Assembly (NCBI GenBank): GCA_015665455.1
Contig: JADFAD010000003.1
Span: 186,001 to 250,000, forward strand
Length of the DNA stretch: 64,000 nucleotides
Source of the DNA: Oceanospirillaceae bacterium
GTDB lineage: Bacteria > Pseudomonadota > Gammaproteobacteria > Pseudomonadales > Litoribrevibacteraceae
Direction of reading: 5' to 3'
In this document: positions 47,386 through 55,721 of the stretch, in pieces
Layout of the letters: every line of letters begins with the position of its first letter
Numbering within the stretch: position 1 is the stretch's first letter
Program-made: the position numbers and the translations under genes
Notes under the pieces: model-generated
Databases searched by the model: none
What the model was told of the DNA's origin: nothing
What the model saw: only the letters and a program-made list of their open reading frames with translations

Positions 47386-49032
47386 TTAAACAGCTTGTTT
47401 TTTTGCTGTTACTGCTTTGTCAGATTTAATCTCTGACCGACCAACCAGTAGTTTACCTGGGTTCATCTGACCGCTAGGGTCGAAAAAGTCCGTGGTATGA
47501 TGAAGTAAATCCGTTGCCACAGGTCCTTTTTCAATTTCCATATACGGCGCATGATCGACACCAACCCCATGTTGATGGCTGATGGTTCCTCTGTTGTTTA
47601 CAATTAAATCAGACGTTGAATACTTAAGTTTTTTCCAGCGATTCAGAGTTTGCTCATAATCATCACCCGTCCGATAAACATAGGTAGTATAAATACTGCA
47701 GCCTTGGCCATAGAAGTGTGATAGATGGGTGAAAACATGCACTTTTTCATTTTCATCAGACAGGGCCGTTCTTAGGTTTTTCTCTATTTCTGATAGTAGG
47801 AAATCAACATTATCCCAATCGGTCGCAGTTTCTAACGTATCTGAGGCATACCCTTTCTCCCAAAGTGTTTCTCTGAAATAAGGGAACATGAAACGTTTTT
47901 CTTTCCAGCGTTTACCTAATAGCGTGCCTGTATAAACACCATCAAACCTAGAAATAATCTTTTTAACTTGCGTCAAGGACAGTGCATTTTGAGCTTTGTT
48001 GCCCGTCAGACCAAACGTCAACATACACTTTTCGTCACCCGCACCTCGAAATTTCAGGAAACGTTCAAGCATATTGATCTGACTTTCGTGACCTGCCAAG
48101 GCTAACTGAGTTTCAGTCTCAACTGCGTTGCTCAATCGCATCATAGACATAGGTATACCGGCCTGAACCATTGCGCGCACACAATTCAATGCCATTAACC
48201 AACTCGGTAAGAACGCAACGCAAAACTTCTCTTGATCTGCTATCGGAGTAACTCGAACCTTTGCCTCAGTAATGATCCCAAAGCGTCCTTCAGAGCCCAT
48301 AAACCATTCACGCATATCCGGTCCAGCAGACGATGCAGGACACGTAGGAATGTCAAACGATCCATCCAAGGTTTCAATACGGCCACCGGCAAACAATTGC
48401 TCTATACGTCCATACTTTAATGATTGCTGACCACTTGATCGACTTGCAATCCATCCCCCTAACGTTGATAGCTCAAAGGATTGAGGAAAATGACCAAGGG
48501 TGTAACCCTTGGCTAAAAGTTGCGACTCAAGAAGCGGTCCAGGGACGCCCGCCCCAAAAGTCGCAATTCGGCTCTGCTCGTCTAAATCTAGTAAACGACA
48601 CATACGGCTCATATCAACCGTGATAATAGGTCTTTCGTCTTTTAACGGGTTTATATGGCCAACAACGCTGGTACCACCACCATAGGGGATAAGAACCCAG
48701 TTATTCTTCTTAGCGTCATCCATCAGAGCTCTAACATCATCACTGGACTCTGGAAAGCTTACTGCGTCAGGAAAAACACCAATATCCCCGCTCTTCATTG
48801 CCAGCCAATCCGGTAAACTCTGCCCTCTTGCATGAAGAATTCGATCTTTAGTTTCAATACTGTATAAAGAGGACGCTTCAAGTCGTGACTTAGGGACCGA
48901 GGATTCGACTTGGCTATACTCAGCATTTTCTAGAGGGGAAGCCTTCCCTACTTTTTCTTCTAAAAATGACTGCCCATTTTCAGGTAGCTCAAGATAGGTT
49001 TTTTCATCACCCCAACCATTCCAACGACGCAT
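47386..49032 (-). CDS. Alkyl-dihydroxyacetonephosphate-synthase-like FAD oxidase
   Basis: 548 residues from the ATG at 49032 (GAAGGAA site; MRRWNGWGD is the usual family start). FAD_binding_4 domain: IPYGGGTSVVGHINP, FPQSFELSTLGGW, MGSEGRFGIITEA. The C-terminal cap aligns with eukaryotic AGPS: an Arg in PYFRETLWEKGYA at the position of AGPS Arg419, CSIYTTYVY for the CIYFYF segment, and HQHGVG for the HHHGVG active-site motif. AGPS exchanges the acyl group of acyl-DHAP for a fatty alcohol to make the ether bond, without net redox. Most bacterial members of the wider family are 2-hydroxyacid (D-lactate-type) oxidases, but the HQHGVG/MRRWNGWGD signature points to the AGPS side. Confidence 0.85.
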   Translation of the reverse strand: MRRWNGWGDEKTYLELPENGQSFLEEKVGKASPLENAEYSQVESSVPKSRLEASSLYSIETKDRILHARGQSLPDWLAMKSGDIGVFPDAVSFPESSDDVRALMDDAKKNNWVLIPYGGGTSVVGHINPLKDERPIITVDMSRMCRLLDLDEQSRIATFGAGVPGPLLESQLLAKGYTLGHFPQSFELSTLGGWIASRSSGQQSLKYGRIEQLFAGGRIETLDGSFDIPTCPASSAGPDMREWFMGSEGRFGIITEAKVRVTPIADQEKFCVAFLPSWLMALNCVRAMVQAGIPMSMMRLSNAVETETQLALAGHESQINMLERFLKFRGAGDEKCMLTFGLTGNKAQNALSLTQVKKIISRFDGVYTGTLLGKRWKEKRFMFPYFRETLWEKGYASDTLETATDWDNVDFLLSEIEKNLRTALSDENEKVHVFTHLSHFYGQGCSIYTTYVYRTGDDYEQTLNRWKKLKYSTSDLIVNNRGTISHQHGVGVDHAPYMEIEKGPVATDLLHHTTDFFDPSGQMNPGKLLVGRSEIKSDKAVTAKKQAV

Positions 49033-49104
49033 AAAGACAGTTCCTTCAAATTGATTTAACAATAGATTTCGATTTAATTTTTTGTTTATGATTAATAATT
49101 AATG

Positions 49105-49121
49105 ACACAGTCTAACCGTGT
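49105..49121. promoter_or_regulatory. Interrupted palindrome in the divergent AGPS-like/araC region
   Basis: ACACAGTCTAACCGTGT, pattern ACACnGTnnnACnGTGT, symmetrical at 12 of 17 positions, between the two divergent starts. Candidate operator for the AraC-family regulator or another factor. Confidence 0.35.
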
Positions 49122-49153
49122 TAAACTATTTTTCACTGACCTATCGGGACAGG

Positions 49154-49190
49154 CAGGTATCAAATTGGGTCAAAGTACCCTTAATACCTG
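49154..49190 (+). promoter_or_regulatory. Nested inverted repeats upstream of the AraC-family gene
   Basis: Outer arms CAGGTAT and ATACCTG (49154-49160, 49184-49190) enclose inner arms GGGT and ACCC (49167-49170, 49177-49180). This could be an operator or a two-part hairpin in the leader, ending 32 bases before the preferred ATG at 49223. Confidence 0.4.
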
Positions 49191-49222
49191 AGACATCAAG
49201 TATACGCGTTGAATTGAGTATT

Positions 49223-50302
49223 ATGCCGACAGAAAAAACAACGAACATATTAGGTACCGCATCAATTCCACCGGTATTACAGTACCTTGACTGCTCCAAA
49301 TCCATGGGCATAGATATAGAGGTCGCATTAAAAAACTGTAACTTCCCTTCAGCGTTGCTTGAAGATGACTCGGCCCGTATACAAGGTTGCGATTTTCAGG
49401 CACTTTTACACGAGCTAATAATCTTAAGTAATAACCCATTATTTGGCCTTCTCTCAGCTCAATACGTTCAACCAGGCTCCTATGTCGTTCTTGGTTATAT
49501 AACAATGAACAGCCGCACTATTAAAGAAGCCTTAGAAAAAGCCATGCCCTTTGAAAAACTCGTTGGTGACATGGGAACGACAGATTTATCAACGGTAAAA
49601 AACGGCTTAATCATGACGTGGAAATGCAACTACACCAAGCCGGAAGTCATTCCTCACATGGTTGATAACGTCTTGGCGTCTTGGGTCACTTATACTCGCT
49701 GGCTTGCAGACAGACCAGAACAGGCACCTAAAGAAGTCTGGCTCACAAGAAGTGAACCAAATGCAGAACAGTTAACAGAGTACTTAGATGTATTTAGGTG
49801 TCCAATTAAGTTCAACCAGCCAACAAACAGTATCGTCCTCTCAGAAGAACACTTGGCTTTACCCCTGAGACGCCCTGATCCAATGCTCTTAAAAACGCTT
49901 GAGCAACATGCTCAAACGCAACTCTCCGAGTTAACTTCGGATAACGACATTGTTTTTGAAGTTACCAAGGCGATAAGAGACATAATGAGAACAGAGCCAC
50001 CAAGAAAAGAGCGTTTAGCCGAGGTCCTAGGAGTGTCTGCAAGGACGCTACAGAGAAAGTTACAAACCGCAAATAGTAGCTATCAAGAACTGCTCGATAA
50101 AGTCAGACAGGAAAGCGCTGAATATTATTTGGCCTACACCCAGCTTCCTATGAGCGAGATTGCCAATCACCTAGGTTTCTCAGATACTCGTTCATTTCAT
50201 CGTAGCTTTAAGCTGTGGTCAGACACTACCCCTGGCGACTTTCGCACACAACAACAAAATACAGATACGTCCACCTCAACGGATTACGATCAATCCAACT
50301 AG
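49223..50302 (+). CDS. AraC-family regulator, arabinose-binding-domain (OruR/MmsR) type
   Basis: 359 residues from the ATG at 49223; the frame extends to 49118, but those codons run through the inverted repeats and lack coding character. The N-terminal ligand domain (PVLQYLDCSKSMGIDIEVAL...) is of the Arabinose_bd type, and the C-terminal double helix-turn-helix has LAEVLGVSARTLQRKL and MSEIANHLGFSDTRSFHRSF. Divergent from the AGPS-like/GlpD-like/FGGY genes, so probably their activator, with a pathway substrate as ligand (inference). Confidence 0.9.
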   Translation: MPTEKTTNILGTASIPPVLQYLDCSKSMGIDIEVALKNCNFPSALLEDDSARIQGCDFQALLHELIILSNNPLFGLLSAQYVQPGSYVVLGYITMNSRTIKEALEKAMPFEKLVGDMGTTDLSTVKNGLIMTWKCNYTKPEVIPHMVDNVLASWVTYTRWLADRPEQAPKEVWLTRSEPNAEQLTEYLDVFRCPIKFNQPTNSIVLSEEHLALPLRRPDPMLLKTLEQHAQTQLSELTSDNDIVFEVTKAIRDIMRTEPPRKERLAEVLGVSARTLQRKLQTANSSYQELLDKVRQESAEYYLAYTQLPMSEIANHLGFSDTRSFHRSFKLWSDTTPGDFRTQQQNTDTSTSTDYDQSN

Positions 50303-50307
50303 GACAG

Positions 50308-50625
50308 TCAACAGCCCTTAAGCCAAGAAGTTAATTGCTCAGAATTAAACGGCCACCCAATTTCTTTTTCAGAGGCTCGATGCATTAATACGGGTATGCG
50401 CTCACCGTATCGATCGATCAATTGATCAGACTCATCACCAACGGCAATATCAACAAGCTCAATATAAACCTTAGAGAGATCTAAAACACAAGAAATCAGC
50501 TGAATCGCCACATCACATAAGTGACAACCCTCCGTCGTAAACAATAAAAAGTCAGGGCAATCTGAGTCAGTATCTAAACCATCGCCTCTAGGGCTATTCT
50601 CTATTCCAGTCATTATTGCACTCAA
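50308..50625 (-). CDS. Glutaredoxin-like protein (DUF836 family)
   Basis: 105 residues, thioredoxin fold with the active-site CHLC in FTTEGCHLCDVAI and the cis-Pro loop ERIPVLM. The first 20 residues are less conserved, and an ATG four codons in is an alternative start. Probably a cytoplasmic thiol-disulfide protein. Convergent with the AraC gene, with 5 bp between the two stop codons. Confidence 0.85.
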   Translation of the reverse strand: MSAIMTGIENSPRGDGLDTDSDCPDFLLFTTEGCHLCDVAIQLISCVLDLSKVYIELVDIAVGDESDQLIDRYGERIPVLMHRASEKEIGWPFNSEQLTSWLKGC

Positions 50626-50667
50626 AGGAAGTTAATTGGCGCATAGTAAACAGATGACCGCCATAAA

Positions 50668-50699
50668 AAAAGGGCATCCGCTTTCACAGATACCCTTTT
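50668..50699 (-). terminator. Terminator of the DUF5610-like gene
   Basis: On the minus strand AAAAGGGTATC, 10-base loop, GATGCCCTTTT plus further T residues (one G-U pair in the stem), 25 bases after the stop codon. Confidence 0.85.
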
Positions 50700-50723
50700 C
50701 ATTCGAACAATGATTATTATTTG

Positions 50724-51995
50724 TTAATCATCTTCACCTAACGCCTCTTCAACAGAAGCGCCATTTTCAGGCTTATCGAGATCAGCCAACTCATCATCCT
50801 GCCCAAAATTCTCAGGCACGAGCCTATCAAGCAGCGATCGAGCAAACTCTCGGATCTTTTCATTTGGCTGCACATCATCAGAACCAGAACGATCCAAAAT
50901 AAACTTATCAAGTAAATCCAACATGCCAACCGCTGATTCACTTAATAAACTTGCCTTTTCTACCATTTCACTCATTCGATTCGAAAATTCCTGAATGGGA
51001 TTAAAAATGTTAGGTAAGCTTGCAAGACTCGGGCTTTCATCACCCAAGTCTTGTACATTTTGGTAGGTCTGTGTTGAAGCACTTACTTCTGAATACGAGA
51101 AATCCAGTGCAAAGCTTGCAAGTTCTGAAGTGTCGTAAGACAAAGACAACGCCTGATCCAACGCACTCCCTAAATCACCATCAAAGAAAGATTGAGCAAC
51201 GCCATCAACTTGACCCAAGAAATCATACAGCGCATTAAGCTCTCCTTCGTCTAGATCACCATCGACAGAGACGCTGAACTGAGACCCGGAATAAGCAGTG
51301 TAGCCAAATTGTTCACTATCACTTGTTTGTTGATAAGAACTTGCTTCATAGTCGACACTGGCCAAACTGATGGTGACGGTATCACCATCGTTCGTCTTTA
51401 TTTCTACCACACCGGATTGTTCACGATAATTCAAAGAATTAGACGAAACCAAATTCTCAGGCCTTAATAAGCCCGAAGATGTATTGTCTGAATCGTCGTC
51501 TCTAGGCTCAGCTATTTGATCAATGCGATCATATATACGGCTTTCAGAAGTATCAATGTCTTGTGCTAACTCATCAGTAAGAGTACCTGAATCGCCAATA
51601 ATCTCTCTTGCTTCACCAAAGCCTTGCTCAACGCCTTGTCGCGCAGCATTAGCAAGCTCGGTAATTCGCTCTTCAGAAGCCCCTAAATCTCGCTCACGAG
51701 AAATAACCCCTTCAATATAGCCTGCGACCGTATCGACCACTTCGTCTATATCAAAGAAACCTGTAGCGGACTGTGTTTCTTGAGGTTTTTCGAATCCAAC
51801 ATTGGATAACTTGTTACCAACGATTCGACTTAGAAGATCCCCCGGGGAAGACAACGATGCCTTCTTAGGTTTATCAATGGATTCACCCGCCTGTTCAGAT
51901 GCAGTCTGGGGAAGTTTATCGACTTTAGACTGCCCACCGAATACAGACTGGTAGGAGTCTAAAGCGCCTGAGAAGTTCGTGCTGAAGCCAACCAT
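50724..51995 (-). CDS. DUF5610-like protein of unknown function
   Basis: 423 residues from the ATG at 51995 (AGGTGAT six bases upstream). Very acidic, low in Cys, with no signal peptide or membrane segment. Residues about 75-145 (FDIDEVVDTVAGYIEGVISRE...ITELANAARQGVEQGFGEAREII) match the helical DUF5610 type found in marine gammaproteobacteria. The middle has a beta-rich part (SGVVEIKTNDGDTVTISLAS), then Ser/Asp-rich helices and an acidic tail. Such composition is reminiscent of secreted or flagellum/adhesin-associated proteins, but no function is established. Monocistronic. Confidence 0.65.
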   Translation of the reverse strand: MVGFSTNFSGALDSYQSVFGGQSKVDKLPQTASEQAGESIDKPKKASLSSPGDLLSRIVGNKLSNVGFEKPQETQSATGFFDIDEVVDTVAGYIEGVISRERDLGASEERITELANAARQGVEQGFGEAREIIGDSGTLTDELAQDIDTSESRIYDRIDQIAEPRDDDSDNTSSGLLRPENLVSSNSLNYREQSGVVEIKTNDGDTVTISLASVDYEASSYQQTSDSEQFGYTAYSGSQFSVSVDGDLDEGELNALYDFLGQVDGVAQSFFDGDLGSALDQALSLSYDTSELASFALDFSYSEVSASTQTYQNVQDLGDESPSLASLPNIFNPIQEFSNRMSEMVEKASLLSESAVGMLDLLDKFILDRSGSDDVQPNEKIREFARSLLDRLVPENFGQDDELADLDKPENGASVEEALGEDD

Positions 51996-52063
51996 AGCGA
52001 TATCACCTGAATAAAAAAAGACCAACCTAGTTTGAATATCGGTCAGTCTTTAATTAGCTTTAG

Positions 52064-54232
52064 CTAAATTTTGAAATTTTTTAATGAGGCCGATGAATGG
52101 CACATCAACCAACATTTATGTATCTTTTGTCGTCGCTCAAAATCCTTTGGAATTGAACGCGCACTCACATCAGAAAACGCAAAGTCTGTTAAGCTTTCTT
52201 CATCCAATTTAAAGCTTCTTAAATTGTTAGAAAAAACAAGAACACCCTCTTCAGTAAGCAGTTTCATCGCGTTCTCAATCAAAGACACATGATCTCTTTG
52301 AATATCTAAAACGCCTTCCATTTTTTTAGAGTTTGAGAAGCTCGGGGGATCCATAAATATAAGATCGTACTTACCTTCCGCCTTGCCAAGCCAATCAACA
52401 CAGTCTGCCTTTACAAACCGATACTGCTCACTCTCAACGTCAAAGCCGTTTAACTCAAAATTATCACATGCCCAATTGAGATAGGTGGATGACATATCTA
52501 CGGTCGTGATTTCTTTAGCACCTGCAATAGCACACTGAACAGAAGCCACACCGGTGTAAGCAAATAAATTTAAGAAACGCTTACCTTCTATTTGCTTTGC
52601 CATCCACTGACGAATTGGACGGTGATCCAAAAACAATCCTGTATCAAGATAATCTGTAAGATTAACCTTAATTTTGGCATCGCCATCTTGAACATTAAAG
52701 AAGTTACCTTTTGAGTCCATTCGCTCGTATTGGCTTTTACCTGACTGGCGAGTACGCTGCTTTACATGTACGTCATGACGGTTCAATTCGAACACCTCAG
52801 CCACAGCATCGATCGCATCAGCTAAACGCTGTTGAGCTTTATGTAAAGGCACGGTCTTGGGTGGCGCGTACTCTTGAACATGAACTCGCCCTTCATATAA
52901 ATCTACAGCTACAGCATATTCTGGTAAATCCGCATCATAAACTCGGTAGCATGTCGTGTTCGTTTGTTTTACCCAAGACTTTAATTTCTTAAGATTCTTA
53001 CGAATTCGATTCGCAAGCATTCGAGAGCCTTCAGACAAGCTCCCCTCTTCCTTAATTAGCCCCTTAATTGCTTTTTCTTTTTCAAGCTTGAAAAGCAATA
53101 AACGAGTGTCAATGACACCATTCTTCAACTTATACTTCTTAAATGGAACCCAAGGTAAGCCTTTAGCTAACTCCCAGTTACCCGCGTAGATAGAAGCCGT
53201 GTACCCCTCATAATACTCAAGAAATGTTACGCCTAAAGCTTGATACAGTTTAGCTACATCATGTTTTTCTTCGAGGCGTTCACCATAAGGAGGGTTGGTA
53301 ACCAACAATCCATTTTTACACTCCGGAGGCTGAAAACTATTAAACCCAGAAAGCTTAAACTGAATGAACTCGGACACACCTGCTTTACGAGCACTGTCTT
53401 TTGCCCGATGGACAACTTTTGTATCTTGGTCTGAGCCGTAATAAATAGGGGTAAGTGCTTTTAAGCCTTCAACTTTCTTTTCTTTGGCTTCGGCTAAAAT
53501 ATTTTGCCAAACATCGTCATCGTGCCCTATCCAGTATTCAAAACCAAACCGTTGGCGAGTCAATCCCGGTGCAATGTTCGCTCGCATCAAAGCAGCTTCA
53601 ACCAGCAAAGTACCACTGCCGCACATAGGGTCTACAAGCTGATCCCAATCCGCTTCAGGTTTATTCCAACCAGAACGAATCAAGACTGCAGCAGCAAGGT
53701 TTTCTTTCATTGGCGCCAAGCCCGCAGCAGTTCGATAGCCTCTACGATGCAAGCTCTCTCCTGAAAGATTGATAAATAATTGGAAATGACCTCGCTTCAA
53801 AAAGCCATGTATTCGAATGTCAGGCGATTCTTTATCTACCGAAGGTCGTGTACCTTCTAACGCATTGAATGTATCTACAATCGCATCTTTAATTCTGAAT
53901 GAACCAAATTGAGAGTTTTTAATCGAGTGGTTAGTACCAACGAAATCAATTCTAAACGTATTACTCGATGTAAAGTGGTTTTGCCAAATAACAGAATTAG
54001 CGATCTCATAAACGTCGTCGGCGGTTTCAGCATCACCTTCTGCAATCTGGAGTAACACTCGGCTCCCTAAGCGAGACCACAAGCAAAGAGTGTACGCCTG
54101 CTCAAGTGTTGCATCCAACATGACAGCACGAGGAGCTTCTTTACCTTTAACTCCGATTAACTGGTTCACCTCCTCCAACAAGAGGCTTTCAACGCCAGGT
54201 GGACAGCTAATTACAAGTTTAAAAGTCTGCAT
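52064..54232 (-). CDS. rlmL: Bifunctional 23S rRNA methyltransferase RlmKL
   Basis: 722 residues: THUMP domain, then RlmL (m2G2445) with SAM motif VDPMCGSGTLLVEAAL and NPPYGERL, then RlmK (m7G2069) with FLNLFAYTGVASV and FMDPPSFSNSKKM. Both activities act on the 23S peptidyl-transferase region. Full-length fusion as in E. coli (702). A TATAAT -10 lies 62 bp upstream. Followed by the DUF5610-like gene on the same strand, whose start is 68 bp past this stop in the next transcription unit. Confidence 0.95.
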   Translation of the reverse strand: MQTFKLVISCPPGVESLLLEEVNQLIGVKGKEAPRAVMLDATLEQAYTLCLWSRLGSRVLLQIAEGDAETADDVYEIANSVIWQNHFTSSNTFRIDFVGTNHSIKNSQFGSFRIKDAIVDTFNALEGTRPSVDKESPDIRIHGFLKRGHFQLFINLSGESLHRRGYRTAAGLAPMKENLAAAVLIRSGWNKPEADWDQLVDPMCGSGTLLVEAALMRANIAPGLTRQRFGFEYWIGHDDDVWQNILAEAKEKKVEGLKALTPIYYGSDQDTKVVHRAKDSARKAGVSEFIQFKLSGFNSFQPPECKNGLLVTNPPYGERLEEKHDVAKLYQALGVTFLEYYEGYTASIYAGNWELAKGLPWVPFKKYKLKNGVIDTRLLLFKLEKEKAIKGLIKEEGSLSEGSRMLANRIRKNLKKLKSWVKQTNTTCYRVYDADLPEYAVAVDLYEGRVHVQEYAPPKTVPLHKAQQRLADAIDAVAEVFELNRHDVHVKQRTRQSGKSQYERMDSKGNFFNVQDGDAKIKVNLTDYLDTGLFLDHRPIRQWMAKQIEGKRFLNLFAYTGVASVQCAIAGAKEITTVDMSSTYLNWACDNFELNGFDVESEQYRFVKADCVDWLGKAEGKYDLIFMDPPSFSNSKKMEGVLDIQRDHVSLIENAMKLLTEEGVLVFSNNLRSFKLDEESLTDFAFSDVSARSIPKDFERRQKIHKCWLMCHSSASLKNFKI

Positions 54233-54293
54233 TATGAAAGCCTATATAGAGAAAGGTAAGAAATATGTGAATCAATGGTACAAAAGAGCGGCG

Positions 54294-54299
54294 ATTATA
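54294..54299 (-). promoter_or_regulatory. Probable -10 of rlmL
   Basis: On the minus strand TATAAT, with a weak CTGTTA 17 bp upstream. The leader would be about 55 bases. The remaining 130 bp to the Spy-like stop show no gene; an 8-codon ATG frame with a good RBS at 54337 is too short to call. Confidence 0.45.
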
Positions 54300-54441
54300 C
54301 ATTAAGGCTTGAAATTTAACAGCGAGAGGAAATCAAATGAACAGACAAAAACACACGGCATAACTACTAAAGACTCACCACCCAGACAAGCTATAACAAC
54401 AGCTTAGTACAAGGCGGCACATGAGACGAAGCTGTCGTTAT

Positions 54442-54858
54442 TTATTCACTAAAACGAAATTGACGAGATGATTCATTATCACGATTTTGATTATCATAGG
54501 ATTCATTTCGAGGTGCCTGTCTGTTCCGACGCTTCGATCCATACCGACTCATCATTTCCTCATACGCTTCAACTTGTTGCCCTGTTAAAATAGCAGAAAG
54601 TTCATCTCGCGTTTCAGCTTTATGATTCTCCATAAACGAATGAAACTTTTCACGCTGTATTTGCATAATGCGCTCAAATTTATAGCTTTGAGATTCATCA
54701 AGCCCTAATTGTCTAGCGATTTGATCCGGTCGAGGTGGATGCCCTCTCTCACCGCGCGAAGATCTTTCTCTTTCCTGCTCATAGGCTTGAGTTAGACTGC
54801 CCAAGCTAAGAACAAATGATGCAGTGAGTACCAGAGAAAAGACCTTAAAAACAGACAT
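54442..54858 (-). CDS. Spy/CpxP-like periplasmic protein
   Basis: 138 residues with a clear signal peptide (FKVFSLVLTASFVLSLGSLTQA). The mature protein is charged and helical, with one canonical LTxxQ (LTGQQ) and one degenerate copy (LDESQ), as in the Spy/CpxP chaperone family. A Pro/Arg motif (GHPPRPDQ) precedes the helices and the C-terminus is Asn/Arg-rich. It is 90 bp downstream of the response regulator gene on the same strand, so probably a target and feedback partner of that system. Confidence 0.8.
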   Translation of the reverse strand: MSVFKVFSLVLTASFVLSLGSLTQAYEQERERSSRGERGHPPRPDQIARQLGLDESQSYKFERIMQIQREKFHSFMENHKAETRDELSAILTGQQVEAYEEMMSRYGSKRRNRQAPRNESYDNQNRDNESSRQFRFSE

Positions 54859-54948
54859 GCTTAATACCTATATTAATTATTTGATTACCAGCAGCTTAAA
54901 AAAAAACCATGTAAATAATATGGATAATTTATGAAATGGTAATTGAAT

Positions 54949-55641
54949 TTATTCCGCTGGTTCATATTTATAACCAACACCGTAAACAGACTGAATTAAG
55001 TCATGGCTGTCGTATATGGAAGAAATTTTCTTTCTTAATTTCTTAATGTGACTATCAATGGTCCGATCGCTTACAACTCGGTGATCATTATATATAGTAT
55101 CCATCAATTGCTGTCGGCTGTAGATACGACCAGGTTCTTTAAACATCACTGCAAACATTTGAAACTCCAATGCAGTCAAATCCAAATTAACATTCTTGAG
55201 CACAACCTGCATTTTGGCATCATCGACCTTCACCAAACCGGTACTCTGAACAGCAGGCACACCAGAGGCGTTTCCGACACGTCTCAAAATGGCTTTAACT
55301 CGGGCAACAACCTCTTTTGGACTATAAGGTTTACATACGTAGTCGTCCGCACCGATTTCTAATCCAACCAAACGGTCAACCTCTTCCACTTTCGCTGTCA
55401 CCATAATGATTGGAACATTGGAAAAAGCTCGTGTGCTTTTAGCTATTTCAAGTCCATCCATACCGGGCAACATTAAATCCAACAGGACAAGGTCCGGCTG
55501 AGCTTGTTGAATTGCACTGAATGCCAATTTTCCATCGTAAAAGGCCTGAGTCTGATAACCTGCTGCTATCAGATAGTCCTCCATCAAACGCGCCAACTTA
55601 ATTTCATCTTCAACAATATAAATAAGCTTATCAGTACTCAT
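54949..55641 (-). CDS. OmpR-family response regulator (BaeR-like)
   Basis: 230 residues. Receiver: acidic YIVEDE, phospho-acceptor Asp in LVLLDLMLPGMDG, Thr in IMVTAK and Lys in YVCKPYSPKEV. The C-terminal winged helix ends SVYGVGYKYEPAE with RTIDSHIKKLRKKI as recognition region. An AAGGGT site precedes the ATG. It is downstream of the sensor kinase gene by 80 bp and next to a Spy-like gene, which supports an envelope-stress role. Confidence 0.93.
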   Translation of the reverse strand: MSTDKLIYIVEDEIKLARLMEDYLIAAGYQTQAFYDGKLAFSAIQQAQPDLVLLDLMLPGMDGLEIAKSTRAFSNVPIIMVTAKVEEVDRLVGLEIGADDYVCKPYSPKEVVARVKAILRRVGNASGVPAVQSTGLVKVDDAKMQVVLKNVNLDLTALEFQMFAVMFKEPGRIYSRQQLMDTIYNDHRVVSDRTIDSHIKKLRKKISSIYDSHDLIQSVYGVGYKYEPAE

Positions 55642-55721
55642 TCGTTACCCTTATGTCCGTCTGAATATCATTTTCATCCACAGAATTGAAAACAATCAAT
55701 TCGAATTAAACCCCATGCGCA

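Noticed and set aside
54337-54363. 8-codon ATG frame with a strong GAGAGGA site
   Set aside because: Too short to support as a gene; the purine-rich site can arise by chance in the gap.
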